From positions 1 through 42,804 of the forward strand of contig NZ_JACXYX010000026.1 in the NCBI RefSeq assembly GCF_014779655.1: a stretch of 42,804 nt of DNA, in the 5' to 3' direction. The first letter of the stretch is position 1. Each line of letters begins with the position of its first letter. This DNA comes from Nocardioides ganghwensis. GTDB taxonomy: Bacteria; Actinomycetota; Actinomycetes; Propionibacteriales; Nocardioidaceae. Shown here piece after piece: positions 32,340 through 42,109 of the stretch. The notes under the pieces are model-generated. The model was not told the origin of the DNA. It saw only the letters and a program-made list of their open reading frames with translations, and did not search any database. The position numbers and the translations under genes were made by a program.

Positions 32340-34034
32340 TCAGACCTCGGCGTCCTCGTCCTTGCGGCGCAGCCCCGTCTCGTCGATCGGGAACCGCTCG
32401 GAGCGCTGCCGCTCGATGGCGGCCCCCACGAGCCCGGCGAAGAGCGGGTGCGGTCGGGTCGGGCGCGAGCGCAGCTCGGGGTGCGCCTGCGTCGCGACGT
32501 AGTAGGGGTGCACGTCCGCGGGGAGCTCCACGAACTCGACCAGCCCCAGCTCGGGGTTGATGCCGGAGAAGACCAGCCCGGCCTCGGCCAGGGTCTCGCG
32601 GTAGGCGTCGTTGAACTCGTAGCGGTGGCGGTGGCGCTCCTCGACCGTCGCAGAGCCGTACGCCTTGCGCACGACGCTGCCCTCGAGCAGCTCCGCCTTC
32701 TGCAGGCCGAGACGCATCGTGCCGCCGAGGTCGCCGGCGCCCTCGACGAACTTCTTCTGCTCCTCGATCGTCGAGATGACCGGCTCGACGGTGTCGGGGT
32801 CGAACTCCGTCGACCCCGCCTTGGCGAGCCCGGCCACGTTGCGGGCGTACTCGATGACCATGCACTGCAGGCCCAGGCACAGGCCCAGCGTCGGGATGCC
32901 GTGGGTGCGGGTGTAGCGCAGCGCGCCGAGCTTGCCCTCGATGCCGCGCACGCCGAAGCCGCCCGGGACGAGCACGGCGTCGACGTCGGCGAGCTGCCTG
33001 GCGGCGCCCGCCTCGGTCTCGCACTCGTCGGAGGCGACCCAACGGATGTTGACCTTGGCCTCGTGGGCGAAGCCACCCGCACGGAGTGCCTCACTGACCG
33101 AGAGGTAGGCGTCGGGGAGGTCGATGTACTTGCCGACGAGCGCGACCGTGACCTCTTCCGAGGGGTGGTGCACCCGGCGCAGCAGGTCGTCCCAGGTGGT
33201 CCAGTCGACGTCGCGGAACGGCAGGTCGAGGCGGCGCACGACGTAGGCGTCGAGGCCCTCGCGGTGCAGCACCTTGGGGATGTCGTAGATCGAGGGTGCG
33301 TCGGCCGCGGTGACGACGGCCTCGTCGTCGACGTCGCACATGAGGGCGATCTTGCGCTTGATGCCCTCGGGCAGCTCACGGTCGGCGCGGCAGACGATGG
33401 CGTCGGGCTGGATGCCGATCGAGCGCAGGGCCGCCACGGAGTGCTGGGTCGGCTTGGTCTTCAGCTCGCCCGACGGTCCGATGTAGGGCACGAGGGAGAC
33501 GTGGATGAAGAAGCAGTTGTCGCGACCGATCTCGTGACGCGTCTGGCGCGCGGCCTCGAGGAACGGCAGCGACTCGATGTCGCCCACCGTGCCGCCGACC
33601 TCGGTGATCACGACGTCGATGTCGGGTCCGCCCATCGCGAGGATGCGGTCCTTGATCTCGTTGGTGATGTGCGGGATCACCTGGACGGTGTCACCGAGGT
33701 AGTCGCCGCGGCGCTCCTTGGCGATCACCGTGGAGTAGACCTGTCCGGTCGTCACGTTGGCGATCTGGTTGAGGTCGGTGTCGAGGAACCGCTCGTAGTG
33801 GCCGATGTCGAGATCGGTCTCGGCGCCGTCGTTGGTCACGAAGACCTCGCCGTGCTGGAACGGGTTCATCGTGCCCGGATCGACGTTGAGGTACGGATCC
33901 AGCTTCTGCATCGTGACGCGCAGTCCGCGCGCCTTCAGCAGGTTGCCCAGGCTGGAGGCGGTGAGCCCCTTGCCGAGGGAGGAGGCGACGCCTCCGGTCA
34001 CGAATACGTGCTTGGTCGGCGTGCGGCTCTTCAC
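32340..34034 (-). CDS. pyrG: CTP synthase
   Basis: PyrG makes CTP from UTP, ATP and glutamine. The 564-residue product has an amidoligase domain beginning KHVFVTGGVASSLGKGLTASSLG. It ends in a class I glutamine amidotransferase domain with the nucleophile Cys in GLCLGLQCMV and the His/Glu pair near the C terminus (HPYYVATQAHPELRSRP). The GTG start is followed by the conserved N terminus, so I keep it. It converges on pepN, and its upstream neighbour steB is on the same strand 11 bp away. Confidence 0.97.
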   Translation of the reverse strand: MKSRTPTKHVFVTGGVASSLGKGLTASSLGNLLKARGLRVTMQKLDPYLNVDPGTMNPFQHGEVFVTNDGAETDLDIGHYERFLDTDLNQIANVTTGQVYSTVIAKERRGDYLGDTVQVIPHITNEIKDRILAMGGPDIDVVITEVGGTVGDIESLPFLEAARQTRHEIGRDNCFFIHVSLVPYIGPSGELKTKPTQHSVAALRSIGIQPDAIVCRADRELPEGIKRKIALMCDVDDEAVVTAADAPSIYDIPKVLHREGLDAYVVRRLDLPFRDVDWTTWDDLLRRVHHPSEEVTVALVGKYIDLPDAYLSVSEALRAGGFAHEAKVNIRWVASDECETEAGAARQLADVDAVLVPGGFGVRGIEGKLGALRYTRTHGIPTLGLCLGLQCMVIEYARNVAGLAKAGSTEFDPDTVEPVISTIEEQKKFVEGAGDLGGTMRLGLQKAELLEGSVVRKAYGSATVEERHRHRYEFNDAYRETLAEAGLVFSGINPELGLVEFVELPADVHPYYVATQAHPELRSRPTRPHPLFAGLVGAAIERQRSERFPIDETGLRRKDEDAEV

Positions 34035-34045
34035 GGGCTTCGATC

Positions 34046-34939
34046 CTACCCGAGGGGGACGGGTCCGTCGGCACCCGACGCACCGAACGCGCCGCCCGGC
34101 GTCGCGAGCGAGCGCTGCAGTGTGATCATCGTCGCCACCCGACCGGCCGTCGTGTCGATGCCGTCGAGGCTGGCGACGCCGCTCGCAGCGGGGTCGGCGC
34201 GGAAGCGCCCGAGCTGTCCGTCCCCACCGTCGGCGGTCGTGCCGGCGAGCACCACGCCCACCGACTGTGCCGCGAGGCCCTGGGCGAGCCCGGCGAGGAT
34301 CGCGTCGGCCCCCTCGTCGCGGGCGTCCGTCCCGAGCACGAGCAGGACCAGCGGCGCGCGCTGCGAGACCTCGTCCGGCTTCGCCATCAGACCGGCGCCG
34401 CTCACGGCGTCGACGATGGCGCGCGCCTTGCCGTTGACCTCCTGGCCCTCGACGTCCTTGGTCGCCACGGCCAGGCCCAGCAGCTGGCCGATCCGGTCGT
34501 ACGTCGAGGCCTCGGCCGCCACGTCGCCCTCGGCCTGCTGGGTCAGCAGCTGGCTGCCGAGCGTGTCGACCAGTGATTTCTGGCCCGGGTCGACGAGGTC
34601 GTCGCTGAGCTCGTAGCGAGCGCTGACGCTGCCGCCGGACGCAGCCACCTGCTCGGCGAGCGCCGCGACGACCTGCTCGTCGGCGCCGGGCAGGGTCACC
34701 AGCGCGACCGAGCGCTCGGCCAGCCGGCCGCCCACGGCGCCCGGGCCGAGGGCCGAGACGAAGCTCTCGGTGTAGTCGGTGCGTGCCCGGTCCGCGGCGG
34801 GAGCGGGCTCGTCGTCGTTGCCCGCGGTCACGACGCTCTGGTTGACGTCGGACAGCGGACCGCCGCCCAGGACGATGCCGGCCGCGAGGGCGAGGAAGAC
34901 GGCGACGACGGTGAGCAGGTGGTGGCGCAGGGTGATCAC
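34046..34939 (-). CDS. steB: SteB/MctB-like membrane-anchored protein
   Basis: The 297-residue product begins with a single membrane helix (residues about 5-25, ITLRHHLLTVVAVFLALAAGIVLGG region) and has an extracytoplasmic domain. It matches the Rv1698 family, called MctB for an outer-membrane copper transport role in Mycobacterium and SteB for a cell-separation role in Corynebacterium. Nocardioides lacks a mycolate outer membrane, so the cell-separation role is the better inference. The GTG start overlaps the steA stop by four bases (GTGA). Gene order steA-steB next to recN is conserved. Confidence 0.88.
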   Translation of the reverse strand: MITLRHHLLTVVAVFLALAAGIVLGGGPLSDVNQSVVTAGNDDEPAPAADRARTDYTESFVSALGPGAVGGRLAERSVALVTLPGADEQVVAALAEQVAASGGSVSARYELSDDLVDPGQKSLVDTLGSQLLTQQAEGDVAAEASTYDRIGQLLGLAVATKDVEGQEVNGKARAIVDAVSGAGLMAKPDEVSQRAPLVLLVLGTDARDEGADAILAGLAQGLAAQSVGVVLAGTTADGGDGQLGRFRADPAASGVASLDGIDTTAGRVATMITLQRSLATPGGAFGASGADGPVPLG

Positions 34940-36135
34940 GGGAGGATTCCTCGTACGTTGTCGATCAGGTCGGACGTCGTGCTGGTGACGCCCGGGGACA
35001 GGTCGTCGACCCACTGCTGGCCGACCGGCGTGACGCTGACCGCCGCGGCGAGCGCGAGCGTCCCGGCGGCGAGCACGCCGGCGAGATGGCGCGGTCGCAC
35101 CGCTCCGTCGTAGAGCCGGGGCAGGGCCGCAGCGTCGACGAGGTCGGGACCGAGCTTGAGCCGGGTCAGGAAGGTGCTGGCCAGGCCGGTGCGTCGGCTG
35201 TCGAGGAACTCGTCGAGCGTGGCGTGCATGCCCACGCCCACGACCAGGGACGCCTCGCTGGCGGACGCCAGCAGCAGCGCGGCGTCCTCGGTGGTCGCTG
35301 TCGTCTCGAAGCGCAGCGGGCGGATGCCGAGGCGCTCGAACGGCTCGGTGACGCTGCGGGGTGCACCTCGCTGGACGAGCACGACGACGTCGCGCGCCTT
35401 GCGCAGCACCGCGGCGGCAGGAAGGTCGTCGGAGCCGCCGGTCACGACGACGACGTCTGGGCTGTGCCCGGCGCTGACGAGCGCGTCGGCCCCGCGGTCG
35501 ACCCCGACCAGGACCGGGCGCTGCTCGCGTACGAACGGCTTGATGCCGCGCAGCTCGGACTCCCAGCCGTGCGAGCGCACGGTCACCACGACCGCCCGCC
35601 CGGCCATCTCGGTCGCCGTCCGCGGCACGCCGTGGCCGTGGAGGAGCAGGTCCTCCTCGCGGCGGAGGAACTCGGTGCTGTTGTGGGTGAAGCTCTCCAG
35701 CTGCGCGGCCAGGCCGGTGCGCGCCCTGGCCATCTCGTCGCGCACCAGCTCGGGGGTCAGCTCGCGGGCGGCCGCGGCCAGGGTGTCCCCGGTGTAGACG
35801 TCTCCGCCGTCGATCCGCAGCGCGGCGCCGTCCTTGACCCGGTCGAAGACCGCCGGTCCGGCGTTGTCCACGACCGCGACGCCGGCGTCGACGAGCAGCT
35901 CGGGTCCGAGGTTGGGATAGCGCCCCGAGATCATCGGACCGGCGTTCACCACGGCCACGACACCGGCGTCGACCAGTGCCTGGGCCGTGGCCCGATCCAT
36001 GTCGAGGTGGTCGAGCACGGCGACGTCGCCGTCGTGCAGGCGACCGAGCGCGCTGGCCGTGCGGCGGTGGACCCGGGCCGTGCCGTGCACGCCGGGGAGG
36101 GCGGGGGCTGAGCGGGAGCGGACTGCGAACTTCAT
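34936..36135 (-). CDS. steA: Putative cytokinetic ring protein SteA
   Basis: The 399-residue product is the cytoplasmic partner of SteB and belongs to the family implicated in septal peptidoglycan hydrolysis through RipC-FtsEX in Corynebacterium. It has a nucleotide-diphosphokinase-like fold with repeated V-N-A-G-P and V-D-N-A-G-P segments near residues 65-95. A C-terminal membrane span (HLAGVLAAGTLALAAAVSV) near residue 350 is followed by a short tail. No catalytic role is established. It follows recN by 15 bp and overlaps steB. Confidence 0.9.
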   Translation of the reverse strand: MKFAVRSRSAPALPGVHGTARVHRRTASALGRLHDGDVAVLDHLDMDRATAQALVDAGVVAVVNAGPMISGRYPNLGPELLVDAGVAVVDNAGPAVFDRVKDGAALRIDGGDVYTGDTLAAAARELTPELVRDEMARARTGLAAQLESFTHNSTEFLRREEDLLLHGHGVPRTATEMAGRAVVVTVRSHGWESELRGIKPFVREQRPVLVGVDRGADALVSAGHSPDVVVVTGGSDDLPAAAVLRKARDVVVLVQRGAPRSVTEPFERLGIRPLRFETTATTEDAALLLASASEASLVVGVGMHATLDEFLDSRRTGLASTFLTRLKLGPDLVDAAALPRLYDGAVRPRHLAGVLAAGTLALAAAVSVTPVGQQWVDDLSPGVTSTTSDLIDNVRGILP

Positions 36136-36150
36136 GACCGCGCCATGGTG

Positions 36151-37923
36151 TCAGCCGCGGCCCTGCCCTTCGGGGAGGCACGCCCGCTCGGGCGCGGCGG
36201 CCTCGAGCAGCTCGCGGGCGTGGGCGCGCGCGCTCTCGGAGTCCTCGACGCCCGCGAGCATCCGGGAGAGCTCGCGCTCGCGATCGTCCTCGCCCAGCGA
36301 CACCAGGCCCGAGGTGGTGACGGACCCGTCGCTGGACTTGTGCACGACCACGTGCCGGTCGGCGTACGCCGCCACCTGGGGCAGGTGGGTCACCACGAGG
36401 ACCTGGGAGGTGCGCGCGAGGGCCGCCAGCCTGCGTCCGACCTCGATGGCCGCCTTGCCGCCGACGCCGGCGTCGACCTCGTCGAAGACGAAGGTGGGCA
36501 CGGATCCGGTCTCGGCCAGCGACACCTCGAGCGCCAGCATCACACGCGACAGCTCGCCGCCCGACGCGCCCTTGTGCAGCGGTCGGGCGTCGGCGCCGGA
36601 GTTGGCCGCGAGCAGGAACTCGACGTCGTCGACGCCGTGCACGCTCGCCCGCACCCATCGGCCGTCGACCAGCAGCTGTGGGCCGGCGGGGGTCTCGGGC
36701 GTCGGGGTCTCCTGCTGCGTGACGGCGATGGTGACGGTCGCGTGCGGCATCGCGAGCGAGGTCAGCTCGTCGCTCACCGCCGCCCCGAGGCGCTCGGCAG
36801 CATCGGTCCGCTGCGCACTCAGGTCGGCCGCGTGGCGCCCCAGGTCGGAGCGCAGGCGGTCGCGGCGCTCCGCGAGCTCGCTGATCCGACCGTCGGTGTC
36901 CTCGAGGTCCAGCAGCCGCTTGGCACCGTCCTCGGCCCAGGCCAGCACCTCGTCGATCGTCTCGCCGTACTTGCGCGTCAGCGCCGTCAGCGCCGCCCGG
37001 CGCTCCGAGACCGCAGCGAGGCGGGCGGGATCGGTCTCGAGGGAGGCCGCGTAGGACGCGACGTCACCGGCAACGTCGACGAGGAGGTGGCCCAGCTCGG
37101 CCAGCCGGTCGGCCAGCTCGCCGGCCGTGGCGTCGTGGTCCCGTACGCCCTCCAGCGCCTGGCGCGCAGCGCTCGTGGTCGCGAGGGCGTCGGCGGCGCC
37201 GTCCTCGCTGGACAGTGCCTCGCGGGCCGTCTCGGCCGCGGTGCGGAGAGTGTCGGCGAAGCCGAGCCTGGTCTCCTCCGCGGCGAGCTCGGCGTCCTCC
37301 CCGGGCCGCGGGTCCACCGCCTCGACCTCGCCGAGGCCGAAGCGCAGCTGGTCGGCCTCGCGCGCCCGCTCGCGGGCGGAGCCGACGACCTCGGCGAGGG
37401 TGCGCTCGGTGGCCACGAGCTCGGCCCACGACTGTGCGTAGGCCGCGAGGGTGGTCGCCAGCGCGTCTCCGCCGAACCGGTCGAGCGCAGCGCGCTGCGC
37501 CCCGGGCCGGAGCAGCCGGTGCTGGTCGGACTGGCCGTGCACGGCGACGAGCGGCTCGGCCACGTCGGCCAGGGTGGTCACCGGAACGGAGGCACCCCCG
37601 ACCCAGGCACGGGAGCGCCCCTGCGCGGCGACGTTGCGCGCCAGCACGACCCGGTCCTCCTCAACCTCACCACCGAGCTCCTCGACGGCCTCCCTGAAGC
37701 CGGTCAGCGATCCGGTGGCGACGACACCCTCGACCCTCGACTGCCGGGCACCGGAGCGTACGGCTCCCGAGTCCGCCCGGCCGCCGAGCAGCAGGCCGAG
37801 CGCGGTGACGACCATCGTCTTGCCGGCGCCGGTCTCGCCGGTGATCACCGTCAGTCCGGGGCCGAGCTCGAGCGTGGACGACTCGATGACCCCGAGCTGG
37901 CTGATCCGCAGCTCCTCAAGCAT
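36151..37923 (-). CDS. recN: DNA repair protein RecN
   Basis: RecN is an SMC-like ATPase that acts on DNA double-strand breaks. The 590-residue product has Walker A GETGAGKTM near residue 33 and the C-terminal signature GASGGELSRVMLALE with Walker B PTFVFDEVDAGVGG. Long coiled coil lies between. The start MLEELRISQLGVIESSTLEL is the family N terminus; a longer frame upstream overlaps nadK and was rejected. It overlaps the nadK stop by 8 bp, an arrangement common in actinobacteria. Confidence 0.96.
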   Translation of the reverse strand: MLEELRISQLGVIESSTLELGPGLTVITGETGAGKTMVVTALGLLLGGRADSGAVRSGARQSRVEGVVATGSLTGFREAVEELGGEVEEDRVVLARNVAAQGRSRAWVGGASVPVTTLADVAEPLVAVHGQSDQHRLLRPGAQRAALDRFGGDALATTLAAYAQSWAELVATERTLAEVVGSARERAREADQLRFGLGEVEAVDPRPGEDAELAAEETRLGFADTLRTAAETAREALSSEDGAADALATTSAARQALEGVRDHDATAGELADRLAELGHLLVDVAGDVASYAASLETDPARLAAVSERRAALTALTRKYGETIDEVLAWAEDGAKRLLDLEDTDGRISELAERRDRLRSDLGRHAADLSAQRTDAAERLGAAVSDELTSLAMPHATVTIAVTQQETPTPETPAGPQLLVDGRWVRASVHGVDDVEFLLAANSGADARPLHKGASGGELSRVMLALEVSLAETGSVPTFVFDEVDAGVGGKAAIEVGRRLAALARTSQVLVVTHLPQVAAYADRHVVVHKSSDGSVTTSGLVSLGEDDRERELSRMLAGVEDSESARAHARELLEAAAPERACLPEGQGRG

Positions 37924-38881
37924 CCTTCTCGCCCCCGTCGTGGTCCCCGCCGTCGCGGCGTCGACGCTCGGCGGCGCCACGCCAGCCCTCGACCGGGAGG
38001 TCGAACTTCGCGACCAGGCGGTCGGTGAACGGCGCCTGGTGCAGGCGGACCAGCCGCACCGGCCGCGCGCCGCGGCGCACCTCGATGCGAGCCCCGGGCG
38101 GCAGGTCGACGGTGCGGCGGCCGTCGCACCACAGGACGCCGGACCCCTCGGTGTTGGCGAGCACCTCGACGGCGAGCACCGAGGTCGGGGCGACCACCAT
38201 CGGGCGTGCGAACAGGGCGTGGGCGCTGAGCGGCACCATCAGCAGGGCCTCCACCTCGGGCCACACCACCGGCCCCCCGGCGCTGAAGTTGTAGGCGGTG
38301 GAGCCCGTCGGCGTGGCGCACACGACACCGTCGCAGCCCCAGCGGGAGAGGGGACGGCCGTCGACCTCGACGACCACCTCCAGCATCCGCTCGCGCGCGG
38401 CCTTCTCGACGCTCGCCTCGTTGAGCGCGAAGGTCGAGAACAGCACCTCCTTGCCCACCAGGACGCGTACGTCGAGGGTCAGGCGGTCCTCGGCGGTGTA
38501 GTCGCGCCGGACGATCGCGGTGATGGTGGACTCGACGTCCTCCTGCTCGGCCTCGGCGAGGAAGCCGACGTGTCCGAGGTTGACCCCCAGCAGCGGCGTG
38601 CTCGTCTCGTGGGTGAGCTCGGCGGCCCGCAGGATGGAGCCGTCTCCCCCGATGACGAGCACCAGCTCGCAGCCCTCGCCGGGCAGGTGGTCGGGGAGGG
38701 TCGTCTCGACGAGACCGTCGACGTCCTCCAGGCCCAGGTCAGCGGCTTCGTCGGGCAGGAGGCGTACGGCGATGCCGTGCGTGGTGAGGCTCTTGACGCA
38801 CTGACGGGCCACGTCGCGCACCTCGGCACGACCGGTGTGCGCCAGCACCATGACTCGGCGCCGCGGGCTCTCGTTGGTCAC
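37916..38881 (-). CDS. nadK: NAD kinase
   Basis: NadK phosphorylates NAD to NADP. The 321-residue product has the GGDG motif (VIGGDGSILRAAE near residue 80), the NE/short-helix region with LNEASVEK, and the conserved TPTGSTAYNFSAGGP block near 200. The C-terminal tail is charged and repetitive (RRRRDGG) and probably disordered. The GTG start overlaps the tlyA stop (GTGA at 38878-38881), giving translation coupling within tlyA-nadK-recN. Confidence 0.96.
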   Translation of the reverse strand: MTNESPRRRVMVLAHTGRAEVRDVARQCVKSLTTHGIAVRLLPDEAADLGLEDVDGLVETTLPDHLPGEGCELVLVIGGDGSILRAAELTHETSTPLLGVNLGHVGFLAEAEQEDVESTITAIVRRDYTAEDRLTLDVRVLVGKEVLFSTFALNEASVEKAARERMLEVVVEVDGRPLSRWGCDGVVCATPTGSTAYNFSAGGPVVWPEVEALLMVPLSAHALFARPMVVAPTSVLAVEVLANTEGSGVLWCDGRRTVDLPPGARIEVRRGARPVRLVRLHQAPFTDRLVAKFDLPVEGWRGAAERRRRDGGDHDGGEKDA

Positions 38882-39717
38882 GGATCCACCCTCTCACCCG
38901 CCACCCCCAACGACCGGGCACGCTCGACCTCGGCGCGGATCTCGTCCGCGCCGATCGAAGCAGGGCCGTGGCGCAGCAGCAGGAAGAACTCGACGTTGCC
39001 CGACGGTCCGGGGAGGGGGCTCACGGTCACGGCGACCGCACCCCAGCCGCGCTCGGCAGCCAGGTCCGCGATGGTGGTGACCGCCTCGGCCCGCAGCCCG
39101 AGGTCGCGCACCACGCCACCCTTGCCCACGCGGTCCTTGCCCACCTCGAACTGCGGCTTCACCATGAGCGCGAGCTCGCCGTCCTCCCGGGTCACCGACA
39201 GGAGCGGGTCGAGCACCAGGGCCAGCGAGATGAAGGACAGGTCGCCGACGACGAGGTCGACCGGCTCCCCGATGACGTCGAGGGTGAGGTCCCGGATGTT
39301 GGTGCGGTCGTGGACCTGGACGCGGTCGTCGCTCTGCAGGGACCACGCCAGCTGGCCGTAACCGACGTCGACGGCCACGACCTCGCGCGCACCGGCGCGC
39401 AGCAGCACGTCGGTGAAGCCCCCCGTCGAGGCGCCCGCGTCCAGGCAGCGCTTGCCGCCCACGGTGAGGCCGTGGTCGGCGAAGGCCGCCAGGGCACCGG
39501 CCAGCTTGTGACCACCGCGGGAGACGTAGTCCACCGTCGACGGGTCGTCCTTCACCACGATCGCGACGTCGGTCGTCACCCCGGTCGCCGGTTTCGTCGC
39601 CGGCGCCCCGGAGACCGTCACCCGGCCGGCGGCCACCAGCTCGCTGGCGTGCTCGCGCGAACGGGCCAGCCCGCGCCGGACCAGCTCCTGGTCCAGGCGT
39701 AGTCGTCTGGGCGGCAC
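38878..39717 (-). CDS. tlyA: TlyA-type rRNA 2'-O-methyltransferase
   Basis: TlyA methylates 16S and/or 23S rRNA ribose and affects sensitivity to cyclic-peptide antibiotics such as capreomycin. The 279-residue product has an N-terminal S4 domain (residues about 5-65, LDQELVRRGLARSREHA). The FtsJ-like Rossmann fold follows, with the SAM motif LDAGASTGGFTDVLLRAGA. Catalytic K and D residues lie in GGHKLAGAL and VVGDLSFIS. The long form with its N terminus complete suggests the dual-specificity type, though substrate cannot be set from sequence. It follows a small gene by 6 bp. Confidence 0.95.
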   Translation of the reverse strand: MPPRRLRLDQELVRRGLARSREHASELVAAGRVTVSGAPATKPATGVTTDVAIVVKDDPSTVDYVSRGGHKLAGALAAFADHGLTVGGKRCLDAGASTGGFTDVLLRAGAREVVAVDVGYGQLAWSLQSDDRVQVHDRTNIRDLTLDVIGEPVDLVVGDLSFISLALVLDPLLSVTREDGELALMVKPQFEVGKDRVGKGGVVRDLGLRAEAVTTIADLAAERGWGAVAVTVSPLPGPSGNVEFFLLLRHGPASIGADEIRAEVERARSLGVAGERVDP

Positions 39718-39723
39718 GGTCGC

Positions 39724-39912
39724 TCAGACGTCCCGGGCGTTGCCGGGCGCTTCGGGCTGGGCGTCGAGGGCGCGCCGCAGCTGGTCGTGTGCGCGTTCGA
39801 ACACCTGGACGTGCTGGTCCACCGGGGAGTCGGCGAGACCCGCCACCTCGGCCAGGACCCGGTCCACTGCCTCGACGCCGGTGGACTCGTGGTCGGTGGA
39901 CACCTCGCTCAT
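39724..39912 (-). CDS. Small conserved-position protein (62 aa) between the HAD hydrolase and tlyA
   Basis: The 62-residue product is acidic, without membrane spans or cysteines, and its C-terminal half forms one amphipathic helix (DQHVQVFERAHDQLRRALDAQ). A gene of this size is commonly found between the HAD hydrolase and tlyA in actinobacteria, which supports it. The ATG at 39912 lacks a strong ribosome binding site but sits 10 bp after the upstream stop. I do not assign a function. Confidence 0.65.
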   Translation of the reverse strand: MSEVSTDHESTGVEAVDRVLAEVAGLADSPVDQHVQVFERAHDQLRRALDAQPEAPGNARDV

Positions 39913-39922
39913 GGCCGCGAGC

Positions 39923-40942
39923 CTACTCGGCGCCGAGCTGTCGAACAGGCCCGGGCGGCGTCGTGTCGGAGACGTCGGCGACCTCGCCCGACTCGTCGAG
40001 GTGGCGCCAGCAGGCGGTGGCAGCGACCCGCCACCAGTCCGCGACGGAGCCCTCCCCCACCACCCGCAGGCCACCGTCGCTCACGCGAGCGGCCCACCCG
40101 CCGAGCTCGACGGCCACGCCGTCCACCGCCGGCACCGGGTGCGGCTCGAACAACCCCTCCAGCGTCGGCGAGATGTACGTCGGGCGGAGCTCGGGCGTCG
40201 CGGCCGCCAGCTCCTCCAGCCAGGTCACGCCGGTGAGCACCAGCAGGGACGGGGCCGCGATCGCGTGCGCGCCCTCGATGTCGGTGTCCAGCCGGTCCCC
40301 CACCATGATCGGCCGGTCGCCACCGACGCGCAGGACCGTCTCCTCCATCAGCGGCCTCTCGGGCTTGCCGGCCACGGTGGCGTCGACGCCGGCGAACCCC
40401 GTGATCGTCCGCACGAGGACACCGTGCCCGGGGGCCAGTCCGTAGGGGGTCGGGATGGTCAGGTCCGCATTGCTGGCGACGTAGGGCAGGCCGTCCCGGA
40501 CGAGCGTCGAGACCCGCATGATGTCTCGCCACCTCACATCGGGTCCGTAGCCGCTCGCGACGGCCGCCACCCCGTCCGGCTCGTCCGTCGGTTCGAGGCC
40601 CGCCTCGAGGAGGGCCACCCGCAGTCCCTCCCCGCCGAGCAGCAGGATCCTGGCGCCCTCGCCGTGCGCCTCGGCCAGCAGCCGTGCGGCCGCCTGGGCG
40701 GACGTGACGACGTCCGCGGGCTCGGCCTGGACTCCCACCCCGGTGAGCTTCGCGGCCACCTGCGCCGGCGTCCGGGACGCGTTGTTCGTCACGAATGCGA
40801 CGTGGCGACCGGTCGCGCGTACGCGGTCGATGCGCTCCGCGACGCCCTCGATCGCCTCCGTGCCGACGTAGACCACGCCGTCGAGGTCGAACATGACCAG
40901 GTCGTGCGCCTCGACGACCGGCGCCGTGGACTCCTCGAGCAT
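39923..40942 (-). CDS. HAD-IIA family hydrolase (NagD-like)
   Basis: The 339-residue product is a haloacid dehalogenase phosphatase. Motif I DLDGVVYVG holds the nucleophile and acid-base aspartates near residue 20, motif II is FVTNNASRT, and motif IV is MVGDRLDTDIEGAHA. The IIA cap sits between motifs II and III. Enzymes of this group dephosphorylate small molecules such as sugar phosphates, but the substrate here is unknown. The last 80 residues are an extra tail with a W-rich patch (DWWRVAATACW) beyond the usual fold. It is the first gene of the run leading to tlyA, divergent from the gene at 40991. Confidence 0.9.
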   Translation of the reverse strand: MLEESTAPVVEAHDLVMFDLDGVVYVGTEAIEGVAERIDRVRATGRHVAFVTNNASRTPAQVAAKLTGVGVQAEPADVVTSAQAAARLLAEAHGEGARILLLGGEGLRVALLEAGLEPTDEPDGVAAVASGYGPDVRWRDIMRVSTLVRDGLPYVASNADLTIPTPYGLAPGHGVLVRTITGFAGVDATVAGKPERPLMEETVLRVGGDRPIMVGDRLDTDIEGAHAIAAPSLLVLTGVTWLEELAAATPELRPTYISPTLEGLFEPHPVPAVDGVAVELGGWAARVSDGGLRVVGEGSVADWWRVAATACWRHLDESGEVADVSDTTPPGPVRQLGAE

Positions 40943-40990
40943 GCTGAACCCCTCTCTGGATCGTGACGAGCACCCCCCTACGATGCTCCG

Positions 40991-42109
40991 ATGGACTCCG
41001 CCACCATCGTGCCTCCCTACGTGGCGAAGCCCCTCGAGCTCATGCCGTTCCGGGCCGTCATGCTGTCGCCGGAACGCGTCGGCGACCCGGCCTCTGCACG
41101 AGCGCTGGCGCGACCCTACCGTGACGTCGCCACCCGCCTGACCCAGTGGATCGAGCGCGGTCGTGCCATCACCGACACCGCACCCGCGCTGTACCTGCAC
41201 GAGTACACGTCAGGGGGGCTGACCGTCCGCGGTCTCGTCGGAGCGCTGCGCGTCTCCGAGCGAGCCGCCGCGCCGGCCGATCGGGCGGTCTGGCCGCACG
41301 AGGCGATCCATCCCGAGCAGGCAGGCGAGCTCGCGGACCGGATGTCGCAGATGTCGCTCAACCCGGCCCCGATCCTGCTCGTCCACCACGGGCCGGACGC
41401 GCTCCGCGAGATCATCGGCGAGGTCGCTCGCACCGTGCCCGACTGGCGGTACCTCGACCGGACCGGGCAGCGTCAGCGGATCTGGGCCATCCGCGACCCG
41501 GACCTGCTCGACTCCGTCGGTGCGCTGCTGGCCACGTCCCGCTGCCTCATCGCCGACGGGCACCACCGGTACGCCGCGTACCTCCGACTCCAGGAACAGC
41601 ATCCCGGCACGGCGTGGGACGCCGGCCTCGCGATGCTCGTCGACCAGCACGACACGCCCCTGTTCCTGGGAGCGATCCACCGGACGCTCCCGGGCGTCTC
41701 GCTGGCGCCGCTGGCGGAGGCCGCCCGCGCGGCCGGCGCCGCCGTCACCGAGCACCAGCGCCCACGGGCGCTCGGCGCCCTCGACAGCACCCACCTCGTG
41801 CTGACCGACGGCGCCACGTGGTACGCGGTGGCCCCGGGCGACCTCGCACGCCAGGCGGCGGTGTCCTGGCTCCACGAGCAGGTGCTCGGTCGCCTGGCCG
41901 ATCCGCTGCCGCGGGTCGAGTACCACCACAGCGTCGACGATGCGCTTGCCGCCGCCTCCGGCACCACACCTGCGGTGCTGTTGCCGAGCCCGGACTTCGA
42001 GCAGGTTCGAGCCATCGTCGAGTCAGGCGGGCTTCTTCCCGAGAAGGCGACGTCGTTCCAGCCGAAGCCGAGCCTCGGGGTCCTCATGCGGCCGATGAAC
42101 GACGCATGA
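40991..42109 (+). CDS. DUF1015 family protein
   Basis: The 372-residue product matches the DUF1015 family, visible by LRVSERAAAP in the first half and the LIADGHHRYAAYLRLQ motif near residue 185. The family is widespread and its function is not known; in other bacteria it is often near serine or phosphonate metabolism. It lies alone on the plus strand between divergent and convergent neighbours. Its last 26 bases overlap the end of the SSB-like gene on the opposite strand, an unusual convergent overlap. Confidence 0.88.
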   Translation: MDSATIVPPYVAKPLELMPFRAVMLSPERVGDPASARALARPYRDVATRLTQWIERGRAITDTAPALYLHEYTSGGLTVRGLVGALRVSERAAAPADRAVWPHEAIHPEQAGELADRMSQMSLNPAPILLVHHGPDALREIIGEVARTVPDWRYLDRTGQRQRIWAIRDPDLLDSVGALLATSRCLIADGHHRYAAYLRLQEQHPGTAWDAGLAMLVDQHDTPLFLGAIHRTLPGVSLAPLAEAARAAGAAVTEHQRPRALGALDSTHLVLTDGATWYAVAPGDLARQAAVSWLHEQVLGRLADPLPRVEYHHSVDDALAAASGTTPAVLLPSPDFEQVRAIVESGGLLPEKATSFQPKPSLGVLMRPMNDA